From CAZAKZ01 sp964485695 (lineage in GTDB: Bacteria > Planctomycetota > JAFGQW01), in assembly GCA_964485695.1 (NCBI GenBank), contig CAZAKZ010000056.1, forward strand, positions 1 to 33,991: 33,991 bases of DNA, read 5' to 3'. This document shows, piece by piece, positions 13,463-22,147 of the stretch (position 1 is its first letter; each line of letters starts with the position of its first letter). Both the position numbers and the translations under genes were made by a program. The notes under the pieces were generated by a model. The model ran no database searches. It saw only the letters and a program-made list of their open reading frames with translations, and was not told the origin of the DNA.

Positions 13463-15256
13463 ATGAACCGAGACGCAAAGCGTCACCCCCTGTTCGACCG
13501 CATCGGCCGGATTCTGTTGACCGTGACCCAACCAGGGCGATACGCAGGGGGGGAATGGAATACCGTCCTCAAGGACCTCCGATCCCTCGGGCTTCACATC
13601 GGCCTGGCCTGTCCGGTACTCTACGAAGAGGGGATGGGGAATCCGGAACTGGCCGGGCTCTATGGACTCCTCAACCGGAAACCGGAGGTGGGGGCAGAAC
13701 GGGTGTTCCTCCCTGACAGGGACATGGAATCGGCCCTGGCTCGGGCCGGTCTGCCGCTCTTCTCCCTGGAATCACGGACCCCCCTCGGGGAACTGGATGT
13801 GATTCACTTCTGCCTCGGCAGTGCGCTCCACGCGGTGAACCTCCCGGCCATGCTCGAGATGGCGGGGATCCCCCCCCTGGCCGTGAACCGGAGAGAAACG
13901 GATCCCCTGATCCTGGCCGGAGGGCCCCTCGCCTTGACGCCGGAACCCCTGGCCGACTTCGTGGACATCTTCCTGGTCGGTGAGACGGACGACGTCATCC
14001 TGGCTTTCTCGGATACCTGGCAGGAGTTCAGAGCCGCCGGTCTCGGCCGGGTAGAAATCGTCCTGGAACTGGCCCGGACCCTGGAAGGAGCCTATGCGCC
14101 GGGTTTCTACCGTCCGGAACACGATGCCGGAGGCCGCCTGCGAGGACTCATCCCCACGGAACCGGGTCTGCCCGTGCACATCCGCGCCGCCCGGATCCGG
14201 GACCTCGACACCGTTGTTATTCCAGCGGCTCCGGTCGTGGCCGGCATACGGACGGCAGGTGACAGCGTCTACCTGGAAGTCACGCGGGGTTCCCCCCCGG
14301 ACTCGGGTGCATGGGATCCGACGCCCAGGAAGGGCAGCGATCTTCCTCCGGTCCGCTCCCGATCCCTGGATGAACTCGTGATCTCCCTCGAGGCCCTTTT
14401 CCTGGCCACGGGACATGAGGAGATCGTCCTTCTCGGGCGCCACCCCGCCCTGCACCCACGCCTGGAGGAATTGCTCGCCGCCATCCGTGCCCGGTTCAAG
14501 GACATGGGCATGCTCGTCACAGTGCCGGGTCTTTCTTTCCGGGATCAGGTCGAAACCCTGGCGCCCATCAACGAGGCCATGTCCTGGAATGGGATTGCGG
14601 GCATGAAGTTCCACCTGCATTCGGCGGAATCCAGCCGTCGTCTGGGTCGATTGATGTCAAAGGAGGCCGATCAGGACGAACTGCCGGCTTTGACCCGCCG
14701 GGCCTTTGCTAGCGGTGCAAGAAGCCTGAAGATCAGGGCCGTCGTCGGCGTCCCGGGGGAAACAGACGAGGATCTGAGACAACTCGGCTTTCTGGCTCGA
14801 CGCCTGGAAGAGGCACGACGCGACGGGAATGGACGCCGAGGCCGTATCGAGATGCACTGCTACGCCTGGATTCCCCGGCCCCATTCTCCCCTGGAACGGG
14901 AGGCCTTCAACTGCATTGAAGATCTCGAACAGAAGATCATCCTGGTACGCAAGGGCCTGGGCCGGAAGCACGGGGTGCGGATCCGGTGGAAATCCCCGTC
15001 CCTTTCCCTGGCAGAGTGTCTCTTGACCCGGGGGGATCGTCGCCTCTCCACCCCCCTCCTGGAACTGGCCCGGGCCGGGTACAGGGTGCCATCCCTGGAA
15101 CCCTACCCCCCGGACCCGGACGCCCTCCTGAGCCGCTTCCTCCCCGTGGCGGATGCGGATCGTCTGTTCAATCCCGACCTCGACGTCGGAGTTGTCCTTC
15201 CCTGGGACCACGTCACGACCCGCAATTACCCGCACTCACATCCTGCTCCACATTGA
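13463..15256 (+). CDS. Radical-SAM homologue (TIGR03960-like) lacking the cluster cysteines
   Basis: A 597-residue protein that follows the TIGR03960 'radical SAM family, uncharacterized' layout over its whole length. The N-terminus has GRYAGGEWNTVLKDL, an unusual cobalamin-binding-like domain (about 35-190) with GLPLFSLESRTPLGELDVIHF, AGIPPLAVNR, LILAGGPLALTPEPLADFVDIFLVGE. The radical-SAM core follows, but where the family has RGC-x3-C-x2-C this protein reads RGSPPDSGAW: Ser277, Ser281 and Trp284 take the exact places of the three [4Fe-4S] cysteines. The later core is kept (GVPGETDED, WIPRPHSPLERE, LLTRGDRRLSTPLLE). Both flanks remain in frame and conserved, so a sequencing error is unlikely. 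It probably cannot bind the cluster and may be a structural or regulatory paralogue. ATG 13463 has GAGGG 5 bases upstream. The gene stands 218 bases ahead of the VTC operon. Confidence 0.8.
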   Translation: MNRDAKRHPLFDRIGRILLTVTQPGRYAGGEWNTVLKDLRSLGLHIGLACPVLYEEGMGNPELAGLYGLLNRKPEVGAERVFLPDRDMESALARAGLPLFSLESRTPLGELDVIHFCLGSALHAVNLPAMLEMAGIPPLAVNRRETDPLILAGGPLALTPEPLADFVDIFLVGETDDVILAFSDTWQEFRAAGLGRVEIVLELARTLEGAYAPGFYRPEHDAGGRLRGLIPTEPGLPVHIRAARIRDLDTVVIPAAPVVAGIRTAGDSVYLEVTRGSPPDSGAWDPTPRKGSDLPPVRSRSLDELVISLEALFLATGHEEIVLLGRHPALHPRLEELLAAIRARFKDMGMLVTVPGLSFRDQVETLAPINEAMSWNGIAGMKFHLHSAESSRRLGRLMSKEADQDELPALTRRAFASGARSLKIRAVVGVPGETDEDLRQLGFLARRLEEARRDGNGRRGRIEMHCYAWIPRPHSPLEREAFNCIEDLEQKIILVRKGLGRKHGVRIRWKSPSLSLAECLLTRGDRRLSTPLLELARAGYRVPSLEPYPPDPDALLSRFLPVADADRLFNPDLDVGVVLPWDHVTTRNYPHSHPAPH

Positions 15257-15474
15257 GAAGGGGTCCCCCACATCCCGAATGTAACGGTTCCTGCCCATCT
15301 TTGACAAACTTCGGTGCACAATTCCCATATCGACCACACCCCCCGGCCTCCAATGCCGACAAAAGAGAACGAGAATTCTGGAGAACATTCATCCTTGTAG
15401 TATGTTTATAGCAGGAAAAGATTTGATAAAATTAAGGGGTCAAGGCTCCGGATCGAGCCAGAGGAATTGGTGCC

Positions 15475-16269
15475 GTGATTTCAAAAGAACGGGACGTTTA
15501 TACCCCCAACCTCGGCCCAGGTCGTCGTGAAGCAAAGTACGTACTGACGTCCGAAGCCGTCGCCAGAGCCATCCGTGACAGCATCCAGCCCTACGTGGTT
15601 CCGGACCCGCACGCAGCGGATCTGCCGGGCACACAATACAGCCTGGTATCTCTCTATCTGGACACGCCTGCACTTGATTTCTACCTGGACACGGTGCACG
15701 GAGAAAAGAACCGGCACAAGCTGAGAATCCGTCGCTATCTGAAAGCCGGTTCTCCTGCCTTCTTCGAGGTCAAGAGCCGGGTGAACGATATCATCCGGAA
15801 GCGCAGGGCACCGGTTAAACTGGAGGCCGTCGACAAGCTCATCCTGGGCGCCGTTCCCCGGAGAAGTCACCTGTTGCATCCTGAGTCCAGCCACCTGGCC
15901 GACCTCCTCTTCTTCCGTGACCTCATGATGAAGGGCAATGCCTCTCCCCGGATACGCGTCCGGTACAGGAGGGAGCCCTACATCGGCCGGGTCGACAGGA
16001 GGCTGAGAATCACCTTCGATCGTCAAGTCATCTGCTCTCCCACGGATTCCTGCGACATCCTCGGAAACGGGGACCTGTGGCACAAGGCCTGCAACATCGC
16101 CGTGATACTGGAAGTCAAATTCGATCACGTCATGCCCGAGTGGGTTCTCCGGATGATCCGGAGGTTCAACCTCACCCGCACCTCCGTCCCCAAGTACGTG
16201 ATGTCCACCGATGCTTCCAGGAGGCTTGGTATCCATGTTTCCGGTAACGGCTGGCAGGTTGTGCGATGA
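15475..16269 (+). CDS. VTC-domain polyphosphate polymerase-like protein
   Basis: A 264-residue VTC-domain protein (the catalytic tunnel fold of yeast Vtc4, which makes polyphosphate from ATP). Conserved features are EAKYVLT near the N-terminus, YSLVSLYLDTPALDFY, RHKLRIRRY with its basic cluster, FFEVKSRV, RIRVRYRREPY, LRITFDR, ILEVKF and SVPKYVMS, the Lys/Arg/Glu residues that line the tunnel in the family. There is no membrane segment of its own. GTG 15475 has AGAGGA 9 bases upstream. The next gene (DUF4956 membrane protein) starts at 16266, overlapping as ATGA, so the two are coupled. Bacterial VTC genes often sit with DUF4956 and CotH genes. The partner membrane protein may anchor it or pass its product; whether the product is polyphosphate here is inferred. 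Confidence 0.87.
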   Translation: MISKERDVYTPNLGPGRREAKYVLTSEAVARAIRDSIQPYVVPDPHAADLPGTQYSLVSLYLDTPALDFYLDTVHGEKNRHKLRIRRYLKAGSPAFFEVKSRVNDIIRKRRAPVKLEAVDKLILGAVPRRSHLLHPESSHLADLLFFRDLMMKGNASPRIRVRYRREPYIGRVDRRLRITFDRQVICSPTDSCDILGNGDLWHKACNIAVILEVKFDHVMPEWVLRMIRRFNLTRTSVPKYVMSTDASRRLGIHVSGNGWQVVR

Positions 16270-16961
16270 TCGACTTCGAAGAACTCTTCCACTTCACCGA
16301 TTTCAGCGCCGGTGGCCCAGGGCTCGAGACGGCCCTGCTCTCTCTGGTCCTGGCCTTCGTCCTCGGACAGTTCATGGCCTGGGTTTACCTCTACACCCAT
16401 AGTGGGCTGTCCTACTCCCAGAGCTTTTCCCAGGCCCTGGTCCTCTTGACCACCATCGTCTGCCTGGTGATGATGGTCATCGGCAACAACATATACACGG
16501 CGTTCGGCCTCTTCGGTGCTCTGGCCATCATCCGTTTCCGAAACGTTCTCAAGGACACCCGGGACACGGCGTTCATATTCTGTTGCCTGGTCGTCGGCAT
16601 CGGCACAGGTACGGGCCGCCACCTTCTCTCGATTCTGGGCGCGGTGGTCATTGCCGTGATCATGATCTACCTCCACGGTACGAGTTTCGGTGCCCGGCAG
16701 CGATTCGACAGTTACCTACGATTTCTCCTCGACGAGGCCACTGGAAGCCTGCAGGGCCTGCAACCGATCATGCGGCGTTACTGCAAGTCCTCGCGTCTCG
16801 TATCCAGGAGGGTCGCCGCCGCCGAGGGCCTCGGCGAGGTGTCTTTCCGTCTCACACTCCGGGACCCGATGAAGGCGGGCGAAATGGTCGCTGACCTGAA
16901 AGAGGCGCCCGGGGTTTCCGACGTCTCCCTCGTGGTCCAGGAAGAGCAGGCGGAGGTGTAG
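16266..16961 (+). CDS. DUF4956 membrane protein
   Basis: A 231-residue integral membrane protein of the DUF4956 family. Hydrophobic segments are at about 22-42 (TALLSLVLAFVLGQFMAWVYL), 57-78 (ALVLLTTIVCLVMMVIGNN), 100-117 (DTAFIFCCLVVGIGTGTG) and 120-137 (LLSILGAVVIAVIMIYL). The family's most conserved stretch is FGALAIIRFRNVLKDTRDTAFIF, present here at about 83-106. The C-terminal about 85 residues are soluble and predicted cytoplasmic, with a ferredoxin-like alternating pattern (VSFRLTLRDPMKAGEMVADL...GVSDVSLVV). The function of the family is unknown; coupling to VTC-type polymerases is recurrent and suggests a membrane partner. The ATG overlaps the VTC stop, and the stop is 3 bases from the HlyD-like start. 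Confidence 0.85.
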   Translation: MIDFEELFHFTDFSAGGPGLETALLSLVLAFVLGQFMAWVYLYTHSGLSYSQSFSQALVLLTTIVCLVMMVIGNNIYTAFGLFGALAIIRFRNVLKDTRDTAFIFCCLVVGIGTGTGRHLLSILGAVVIAVIMIYLHGTSFGARQRFDSYLRFLLDEATGSLQGLQPIMRRYCKSSRLVSRRVAAAEGLGEVSFRLTLRDPMKAGEMVADLKEAPGVSDVSLVVQEEQAEV

Positions 16962-16964
16962 GCC

Positions 16965-18158
16965 TTGACGACCATGAAAAAGAGCAAGAAGATCCGGACT
17001 CCCCTCAGGCAGCACCTGCGTTTCTTCCGGCAGCAGCAGCTCCCCGTGCTCATATGGGCCGTGGCGGTGTTCGTGGTGGCGTTCCTGGCCAGGCGGCAGG
17101 CCGTGCGGGTGGACGCCATCGGCATCGCCGAGGTGCACAAGGTGGCCGTGTCCTCTCCGGTTGTCGGAACCGTGAAGCATCTGGCGCACGATCTCTTCGA
17201 ACCGGTCAAGGCGGGCGAGATCGTGGCCACCCTGGACGACAGCCTCGTGGCCGCCGAGCTGAACACGGTGAAGACCGAGATCACCCGCCTCCGGGCGGCG
17301 CTTGCCGCAGAAGAGGCGCGGCTGACGGCGGAGGCACGAAACCAGGAACATGACCTCAGGGCCGAGGTCCGCCGATTCGCCTGGAACGCGGAGACCGCCG
17401 AACTGGATCTCCTGGATCGACAGGTGGCTCAGGAAGTGGACCAGGTCGAATACCAGCGACTCACCGTGATCTTCGAGAGGCTGGAGAAGCTGGTCAAGGA
17501 AAACGCGGCCCGACAGTCGGACCTGGATGAAGCCCGCCTCGAGCGCGAGGCCGTGGCCACCCGCATCCAGAACAACCTCCGGGCCATCGAGGCGGCCCGG
17601 AAGCGACGGGCAGCGACGGCGGCGAGGCTGAAGGCCCTGCCGGCGAGCCCGGATGTCGCGAGGATCAAGACCTTGCTCGAACCCTTCCGCTACGCCGTGG
17701 AGGTACAGCAGGCCCGGATCAAGGAACTCACCCTCAGGCGTCAGGCTCTCATTCTCAGGGCGTCACGCGACGGCGTGGTCAGCCAGGTCCTGCTCCGCCC
17801 CGGAGAGGTGGCCGAGGCCGGGACCTCCGTGGTCATCCTCGACGACCCCTCCACCACCCGCGTTGTGGCCCACATCCCGGAGGGCAGCCGTCGGATGGAC
17901 ATCCAGCCTGGGGACATCGTGGAGTTGTTGCGCCGCACTCAACCCATCCAGGTGATGGAGGCCAAGGTGATCCGTGTCGGGCCGTCGGTGGAGGAAATCC
18001 CGTACCAGCAGCGTCGCAAGCCCAACATCCGCGAATGGGGACGCCCCGTCCTGATCGCGGCCGCGGAACTCCAGCTCTGTCCCGGGGAAACCCTCGACGT
18101 CCGCATTCCAGCCGTTGCTCGCCCCGATTCCGATTCGCCCCCGAGCCGGATGGAATAG
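16965..18158 (+). CDS. HlyD-type membrane-fusion protein
   Basis: A 397-residue periplasmic adaptor. A single N-terminal transmembrane helix (about 27-44, LPVLIWAVAVFVVAFLA) is followed by a lipoyl half (VAVSSPVVGTVKHLAHDLFEPVKAGEIVATLDDSLV), a long coiled-coil hairpin (about 88-240, rich in Ala, Glu and Arg), the second lipoyl half (LRASRDGVVSQVLLRPGEVAEAGTSVVILDD) and a beta-barrel tail. Such adaptors link inner-membrane transporters to outer-membrane channels, but no ABC or RND pump or TolC lies next to it, so its partner is probably the DUF4956/VTC pair or is elsewhere. TTG 16965 was preferred: GGAGGTG lies 6 bases upstream, and an in-frame ATG at 16974 is 15 bases away. It is the last gene of the tight three-gene operon. 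Confidence 0.85.
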   Translation: MTTMKKSKKIRTPLRQHLRFFRQQQLPVLIWAVAVFVVAFLARRQAVRVDAIGIAEVHKVAVSSPVVGTVKHLAHDLFEPVKAGEIVATLDDSLVAAELNTVKTEITRLRAALAAEEARLTAEARNQEHDLRAEVRRFAWNAETAELDLLDRQVAQEVDQVEYQRLTVIFERLEKLVKENAARQSDLDEARLEREAVATRIQNNLRAIEAARKRRAATAARLKALPASPDVARIKTLLEPFRYAVEVQQARIKELTLRRQALILRASRDGVVSQVLLRPGEVAEAGTSVVILDDPSTTRVVAHIPEGSRRMDIQPGDIVELLRRTQPIQVMEAKVIRVGPSVEEIPYQQRRKPNIREWGRPVLIAAAELQLCPGETLDVRIPAVARPDSDSPPSRME

Positions 18159-18369
18159 CCCGGGGGAACAGCCCGGCGCAGGAACGAGGCCTTCAAAACC
18201 ACTTCTCTCACCCTCCTGACCGGGGAGGATTCTCAACGGGCGGGAGAAAGAGGCGGGTTCCGAGATCCGTACGGTCTGCGCGAGAAGATGGTCAGGTTGT
18301 CGGGTATCAGCCCACAACAGTCTGTGGATAAGCTTGTGTGAGGCCAGAATCGAGGATTTTTCGCTCGGA

Positions 18370-18398
18370 TTCATCCTCGGTGGATGAGTCGGTACAAT
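18370..18398 (+). promoter_or_regulatory. Possible promoter far upstream of gltA
   Basis: TTCATC and TACAAT are spaced by 17 bases. The -35 box matches only three of six bases. A 6-bp inverted pair (TCATCC ... GGATGA, 18371-18387) overlaps the -35 box. Confidence 0.22.
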
Positions 18399-18623
18399 GG
18401 AAAGTAACTGTGAATCCGACCTGGGCGGACCCGGGCGAAAAGGACCGATTCTGGCCCACAAGAGCTTATCGCAGGCTGTTAAGTCCTTTGGGATCAGCCG
18501 GTTGCCTGACGGGCCCTAATCGGTTCGAAAGCGAACGACCTTCCCCGGTCATGGACTTTGGCCAGTCCTTTCACCGGGATCCGCAATTCTGGAAAAATGG
18601 TCTCATCTCGACCAGAGAGGGTC

Positions 18624-18652
18624 TGGAAAATCCGGATCCAGGTTTATACAAT
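18624..18652 (+). promoter_or_regulatory. Possible promoter upstream of gltA
   Basis: TGGAAA (18624-18629) and TACAAT (18647-18652) have a 17-base spacer and match the sigma-70 boxes at four and five of six positions. A transcript from here would carry a 5' leader of about 320 bases before the gltA ATG. Confidence 0.33.
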
Positions 18653-18982
18653 GCCATCTCACAATCGTAGTACCATGCTATTCCCTTCCCGGGACTTCAG
18701 GGGAACGAGAAGGACCGGAGAAGTTTTTGGAACTAGAACCCCGAGAAATTCTCCGGTGTTCGTCGCGGCCCGGCAGTCTGATTTCCAGTCACACAGCCAG
18801 TCACCAGACCTGCCACCGCGGATCAACCCGGTGAACCGAGATTTCACCTGGCGCATGTTCGAGACAGGCATGTTCCAGGATGGTCGTAGAGCCGCCACTT
18901 GCCGGCGGTCGCACTTGACGGTTTCGCCCTGCTCCGCTTAGCGACATTGAGGCCAGCAGGATCTTTCGCACGGGAGAACAAA

Positions 18983-20260
18983 ATGTCCGAGAAAGCCAGA
19001 CTCACGGTTCATGGCAAAGAGTACGAACTTCCCATCATCGAGGGCACCGAAGGCGAGCTGGGTGTAGATATCCGCAAACTTCGCGGTGACACCGGCCTGA
19101 TCACTCTGGATAACGGCTACGCCAATACCGGCTCCTGTGAGAGCAAGGTCTGCTTCATCGACGGAGAGAAGGGCATCCTGCGCTATCGCGGTATCCCCAT
19201 CGAACAGCTCTGCGAGCACTCCACCTTCACCGAAACGGCCTATCTCACCATCTACGGGGAACTGCCGAACGAGGAACAATACGCGAAGTGGAGGGAGGAC
19301 ATCCGCTATCACACCCTCCTTCACGAAGACCTGCAGAACATCTATGACATGTTCCCCACTGGCGCCCATCCCATGGCCGTATGCTCCGCCGTGGTATGCT
19401 GCCTGAGCGCCTTCTACCCGCGGAAAGAGACCGAGAGCCCGGAGATCTCCATCCGCCGCCTGCTGGCCAAGATGCCCACCATCGCCACCTGGACCTACAA
19501 GAAGGCGAAAGGGCAGCCGCTGGTCTACCCTCAGAACAGGCTGAGCTACGCAGCGAACTTCCTGAACATGATGTTCAAGGTGCCCACGGAGAACTACGAC
19601 ATCGATCCTGTGGCGGTCCGGGCCATGGATCAGATCCTCATCATGCACGCGGAACACGAGCAGAACTGCTCCACATCCACCGTGCGTATGGTCAGCTCCT
19701 CGCTGGCCAACCTGTTCGCCTCGGTGGCCTCCGGGATCAGCGCCCTGTGGGGGCAGCTGCACGGCGGCGCCAACCAGCGCGTGGTCCAGATGCTCCAGGC
19801 CATTCACGAGGACGGCGGAGACGTCTCCAAGTACGTGGCCATGGCCAAGGACAAGAAATCAGGATTCCGCCTCATGGGATTCGGCCACCGCGTCTACAAG
19901 AACTACGACCCGCGCGCCAAGATCCTCCGGGGCATCAGCGACGAGGTCCTGGTCAAGCTGGGCGTGAAGGACCCGCTCCTCGACATCGCCAAGCAGCTCG
20001 AGGAGGTAGCCCTCTCCGACGAGTTCTTCGTCGAGCGGAAGCTCTACCCCAACGTGGACTTCTACAGCGGCTTGATCCTCCGCGCCCTCGGCATCCCCAC
20101 GGACATGTTCACGGTGATGTTCGCCATCGGCCGGCTCCCGGGCTGGATCTCCCACTGGAAGGAGCGGAACGAGTCTCCTGACGCCCGGATCTACCGCCCG
20201 CGCCAGATCTATCAGGGCTACACGATGCGGGACTACGTCCCGATGGACAAGCGCTCATAG
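18983..20260 (+). CDS. gltA: Citrate synthase
   Basis: A 425-residue hexameric-type citrate synthase, which condenses acetyl-CoA and oxaloacetate at the entry to the TCA cycle. Length and sequence follow E. coli GltA (427) closely: ASCESKV-like NTGSCESKVCFIDGEKGIL, KMPTIATWTYKKAKGQP, SYAANFLNMMF, HAEHEQNCSTSTVRM, GALWGQLHGGAN with the catalytic His, MGFGHRVYKNYDPRA with the second His, and LYPNVDFYSGLIL with the catalytic Asp. ATG 18983 is preferred because GGGAGA lies 5-6 bases upstream and the family's N-terminus begins here; the frame opens earlier at a TTG (18899). A strong terminator follows at 20284. A likely own promoter lies in the long region upstream. Confidence 0.98.
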   Translation: MSEKARLTVHGKEYELPIIEGTEGELGVDIRKLRGDTGLITLDNGYANTGSCESKVCFIDGEKGILRYRGIPIEQLCEHSTFTETAYLTIYGELPNEEQYAKWREDIRYHTLLHEDLQNIYDMFPTGAHPMAVCSAVVCCLSAFYPRKETESPEISIRRLLAKMPTIATWTYKKAKGQPLVYPQNRLSYAANFLNMMFKVPTENYDIDPVAVRAMDQILIMHAEHEQNCSTSTVRMVSSSLANLFASVASGISALWGQLHGGANQRVVQMLQAIHEDGGDVSKYVAMAKDKKSGFRLMGFGHRVYKNYDPRAKILRGISDEVLVKLGVKDPLLDIAKQLEEVALSDEFFVERKLYPNVDFYSGLILRALGIPTDMFTVMFAIGRLPGWISHWKERNESPDARIYRPRQIYQGYTMRDYVPMDKRS

Positions 20261-20283
20261 GTAGAGCAGCCCGACGAATTCTT

Positions 20284-20331
20284 GGACAAATCCCGGCGTT
20301 GGAGGGAACACCGGCGGGATTTGTCCTTTTT
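20284..20331 (+). terminator. Intrinsic terminator of gltA
   Basis: GGACAAATCCC (20284-20294) pairs perfectly with GGGATTTGTCC (20316-20326), extended inward by GGCG/CGGC with one mismatch, and is followed directly by TTTTT (20327-20331). This is a textbook Rho-independent terminator, 23 bases past the gltA stop. Confidence 0.92.
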
Positions 20332-20385
20332 CCGTACGCCCGACCTGCACATCGAATGCGGATCCACCTTTGAAGTGATGAAGAA

Positions 20386-22119
20386 ATGAGCAAGAAGGAC
20401 TCCGGGGGGGAGGCCCCTGATAATTCCACCCCGCCTTCCGACTTCATCCGGGACATCGTGGCCGAGGACCTCAGGACGAACAAGCACGACGGCCGGGTCA
20501 TGACCCGGTTTCCGCCGGAACCCAACGGCTACCTGCACATCGGACACGCCAAGTCCATCTGCCTCAACTTCGGCATCGCTGCCGAGACGAGCGGCCTCTG
20601 CAACCTGCGATTCGACGATACCAATCCGAGCAAGGAGGAAGTCGAGTACGTGGACTCGATCATGGAGGACGTCCGGTGGCTCGGATTCGACTGGGAAGAC
20701 CGACTCTACTACGCCTCCGACTACTTCGAGAAGCTCTACCACCATGCCGAACAGCTCATCAAGGTGGACAAGGCCTACGTGTGCAGCCTGAGCGCCGAGG
20801 AGATCACAGCCCACCGCGGCACCCTGACCGAGCCGGGAAAGGACAGCCCCTACCGCAACCGGCCCGCGGAGGAAAGTCTCGACCTGTTCCGGCGCATGCG
20901 TGCCGGGGAGTTTCCCGACGGCGCCCACGTACTCCGGGCCAGGATCGACATGGCGTCGCCCAACGTGAACATGCGGGATCCCACGATCTACCGCATCCGC
21001 CGGGTCCCGCACCATCGGACGGGCGACGCCTGGTGCATCTATCCGATGTACGACTTCACACACTGTCTCTCGGACTCCATTGAGGGGATCACCCACTCCA
21101 TCTGTACGCTTGAGTTCGAGAACCACCGGCCGCTCTACGACTGGGTCCTCGACGAGCTGGAGACCGAGTGTCATCCGCAGCAAATCGAATTCGCCCGCCT
21201 CAATCTCAGCTACACCGTCCTGAGCAAGCGCAAGCTCCTGGAACTGGTGGAAGGGGGACACGTGGCGGGATGGGAAGATCCGCGCATGCCCACCATTGCA
21301 GGTATGCGCCGGCGCGGTTTCACTCCCGAGGCGATCCGTAACTTCTGCGAGCGCATCGGCGTGGGCAAGCGGGACGGTGTCGTGGACCTGGCTCTCCTCG
21401 AATACAGCGTCCGGGAGGATCTGAACCGGCGGGCGCCGCGGGTCATGGCTGTCCTCCGCCCGCTCCGGGTGGTCATCGAGAACTACCCGGAAGATCAAAC
21501 AGAGGAGATGGAGGCCGTGAACAATCCCGAGGATCCCGGCATGGGAACCCGGAAGGTCCCCTTTTCCCGCGTTCTCTACATCGAGGAGGACGACTTCCGC
21601 GAGGACCCGCCGAAGAAGTTCTTCCGCCTGTCTCCCGGCAGGGAGGTACGGCTGCGGTACGCCTATTTCATACGGTGTGAGAAGGTGATCAAGGATGACC
21701 GGACCGGAGAGGTGATCGAGATTCGCTGCACCTACGATCCGGCAACCCGGGGCGGGTCGGCCCCCGACGGCCGAAAGGTCAAGGCCACCCTGCACTGGGT
21801 GTCCGCCGCCCACGCCGTGGAGGCGGAGGTCCGGCAGTACGACCGCCTTTTCGTGAAGGAGAACCCAACCGGCAACAGGGAAGAGCCCGATTTCAAGGCG
21901 CACCTGAATCCGAAATCCCTCGAGGTCCTCACCGCCTGCAAGCTGGAACCCTCTCTGGCTGCGGCGGCCCCGGGGGACCGGTACCAGTTCGAAAGACTGG
22001 GCTATTTCTGCGTCGATTCCGTGGAATCCACCCCGGAGAACCTCGTCTTCAACCGAACCGTCACGCTGCGCGACACCTGGGCCAGGATCCAGAAGACACA
22101 GAAACCCCATAAAAAGTGA
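20386..22119 (+). CDS. glnS: Glutaminyl-tRNA synthetase
   Basis: A 577-residue class I synthetase that charges tRNA-Gln directly (E. coli GlnRS is 554). The HIGH motif is PNGYLHIGHAKS (51-54), and NLRFDDTNPSKEE is GlnRS-typical. The KMSKS-like motif is VLSKRKL (278-282), just before EGGHVAGWEDPRMPTI. The two anticodon-binding beta-barrels follow (DFREDPPKKFFRLSPGREVRLRYAYFI, and the end with NRTVTLRDTWA). Because it is a true GlnRS rather than a discriminating or non-discriminating GluRS, the organism may not need GatCAB for tRNA-Gln. ATG 20386 follows a weak purine-rich stretch (GAAGTGATGAAGAA). It starts 55 bases after the gltA terminator, so it needs its own promoter. It is convergent with the lipoprotein gene, only 28 bases away. 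Confidence 0.98.
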   Translation: MSKKDSGGEAPDNSTPPSDFIRDIVAEDLRTNKHDGRVMTRFPPEPNGYLHIGHAKSICLNFGIAAETSGLCNLRFDDTNPSKEEVEYVDSIMEDVRWLGFDWEDRLYYASDYFEKLYHHAEQLIKVDKAYVCSLSAEEITAHRGTLTEPGKDSPYRNRPAEESLDLFRRMRAGEFPDGAHVLRARIDMASPNVNMRDPTIYRIRRVPHHRTGDAWCIYPMYDFTHCLSDSIEGITHSICTLEFENHRPLYDWVLDELETECHPQQIEFARLNLSYTVLSKRKLLELVEGGHVAGWEDPRMPTIAGMRRRGFTPEAIRNFCERIGVGKRDGVVDLALLEYSVREDLNRRAPRVMAVLRPLRVVIENYPEDQTEEMEAVNNPEDPGMGTRKVPFSRVLYIEEDDFREDPPKKFFRLSPGREVRLRYAYFIRCEKVIKDDRTGEVIEIRCTYDPATRGGSAPDGRKVKATLHWVSAAHAVEAEVRQYDRLFVKENPTGNREEPDFKAHLNPKSLEVLTACKLEPSLAAAAPGDRYQFERLGYFCVDSVESTPENLVFNRTVTLRDTWARIQKTQKPHKK

Positions 22120-22147
22120 TCCGACAGGGGCGCATCTCCCTGGTTCT

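Larger units (their letters stand above)
18159..18982 (+). other. Gene-free 824-base stretch before gltA
   Basis: No convincing protein gene is seen: short open frames here (for example 18338-18670) have no ribosome site, no recognisable domain and a residue make-up unlike real proteins. Two promoter-like pairs can be read on the plus strand: TTCATC (18370-18375) with TACAAT (18393-18398), and TGGAAA (18624-18629) with TACAAT (18647-18652). No tRNA, SRP RNA, RNase P RNA or tmRNA hallmark was found. It may be a long leader or an untranslated regulatory region of gltA. Confidence 0.4.

Noticed and set aside
14288..14314. A frameshift in the C7 run that would hide the radical-SAM cysteines
   Set aside because: The frame is continuous with family-like sequence on both sides, and Ser277, Ser281 and Trp284 keep the exact Cx3Cx2C spacing, so a single indel does not explain it.
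18338..18670. A 110-residue open frame in the gap before gltA
   Set aside because: No ribosome site, no domain, and no signal of coding; best seen as non-coding.
20233..22110. A 625-residue open frame on the minus strand opposite glnS
   Set aside because: It lies wholly opposite the glnS coding sequence, has no ribosome site or domain, and its residue make-up (many Val, Gly, Arg and His) is that of an antisense shadow in GC-rich DNA.
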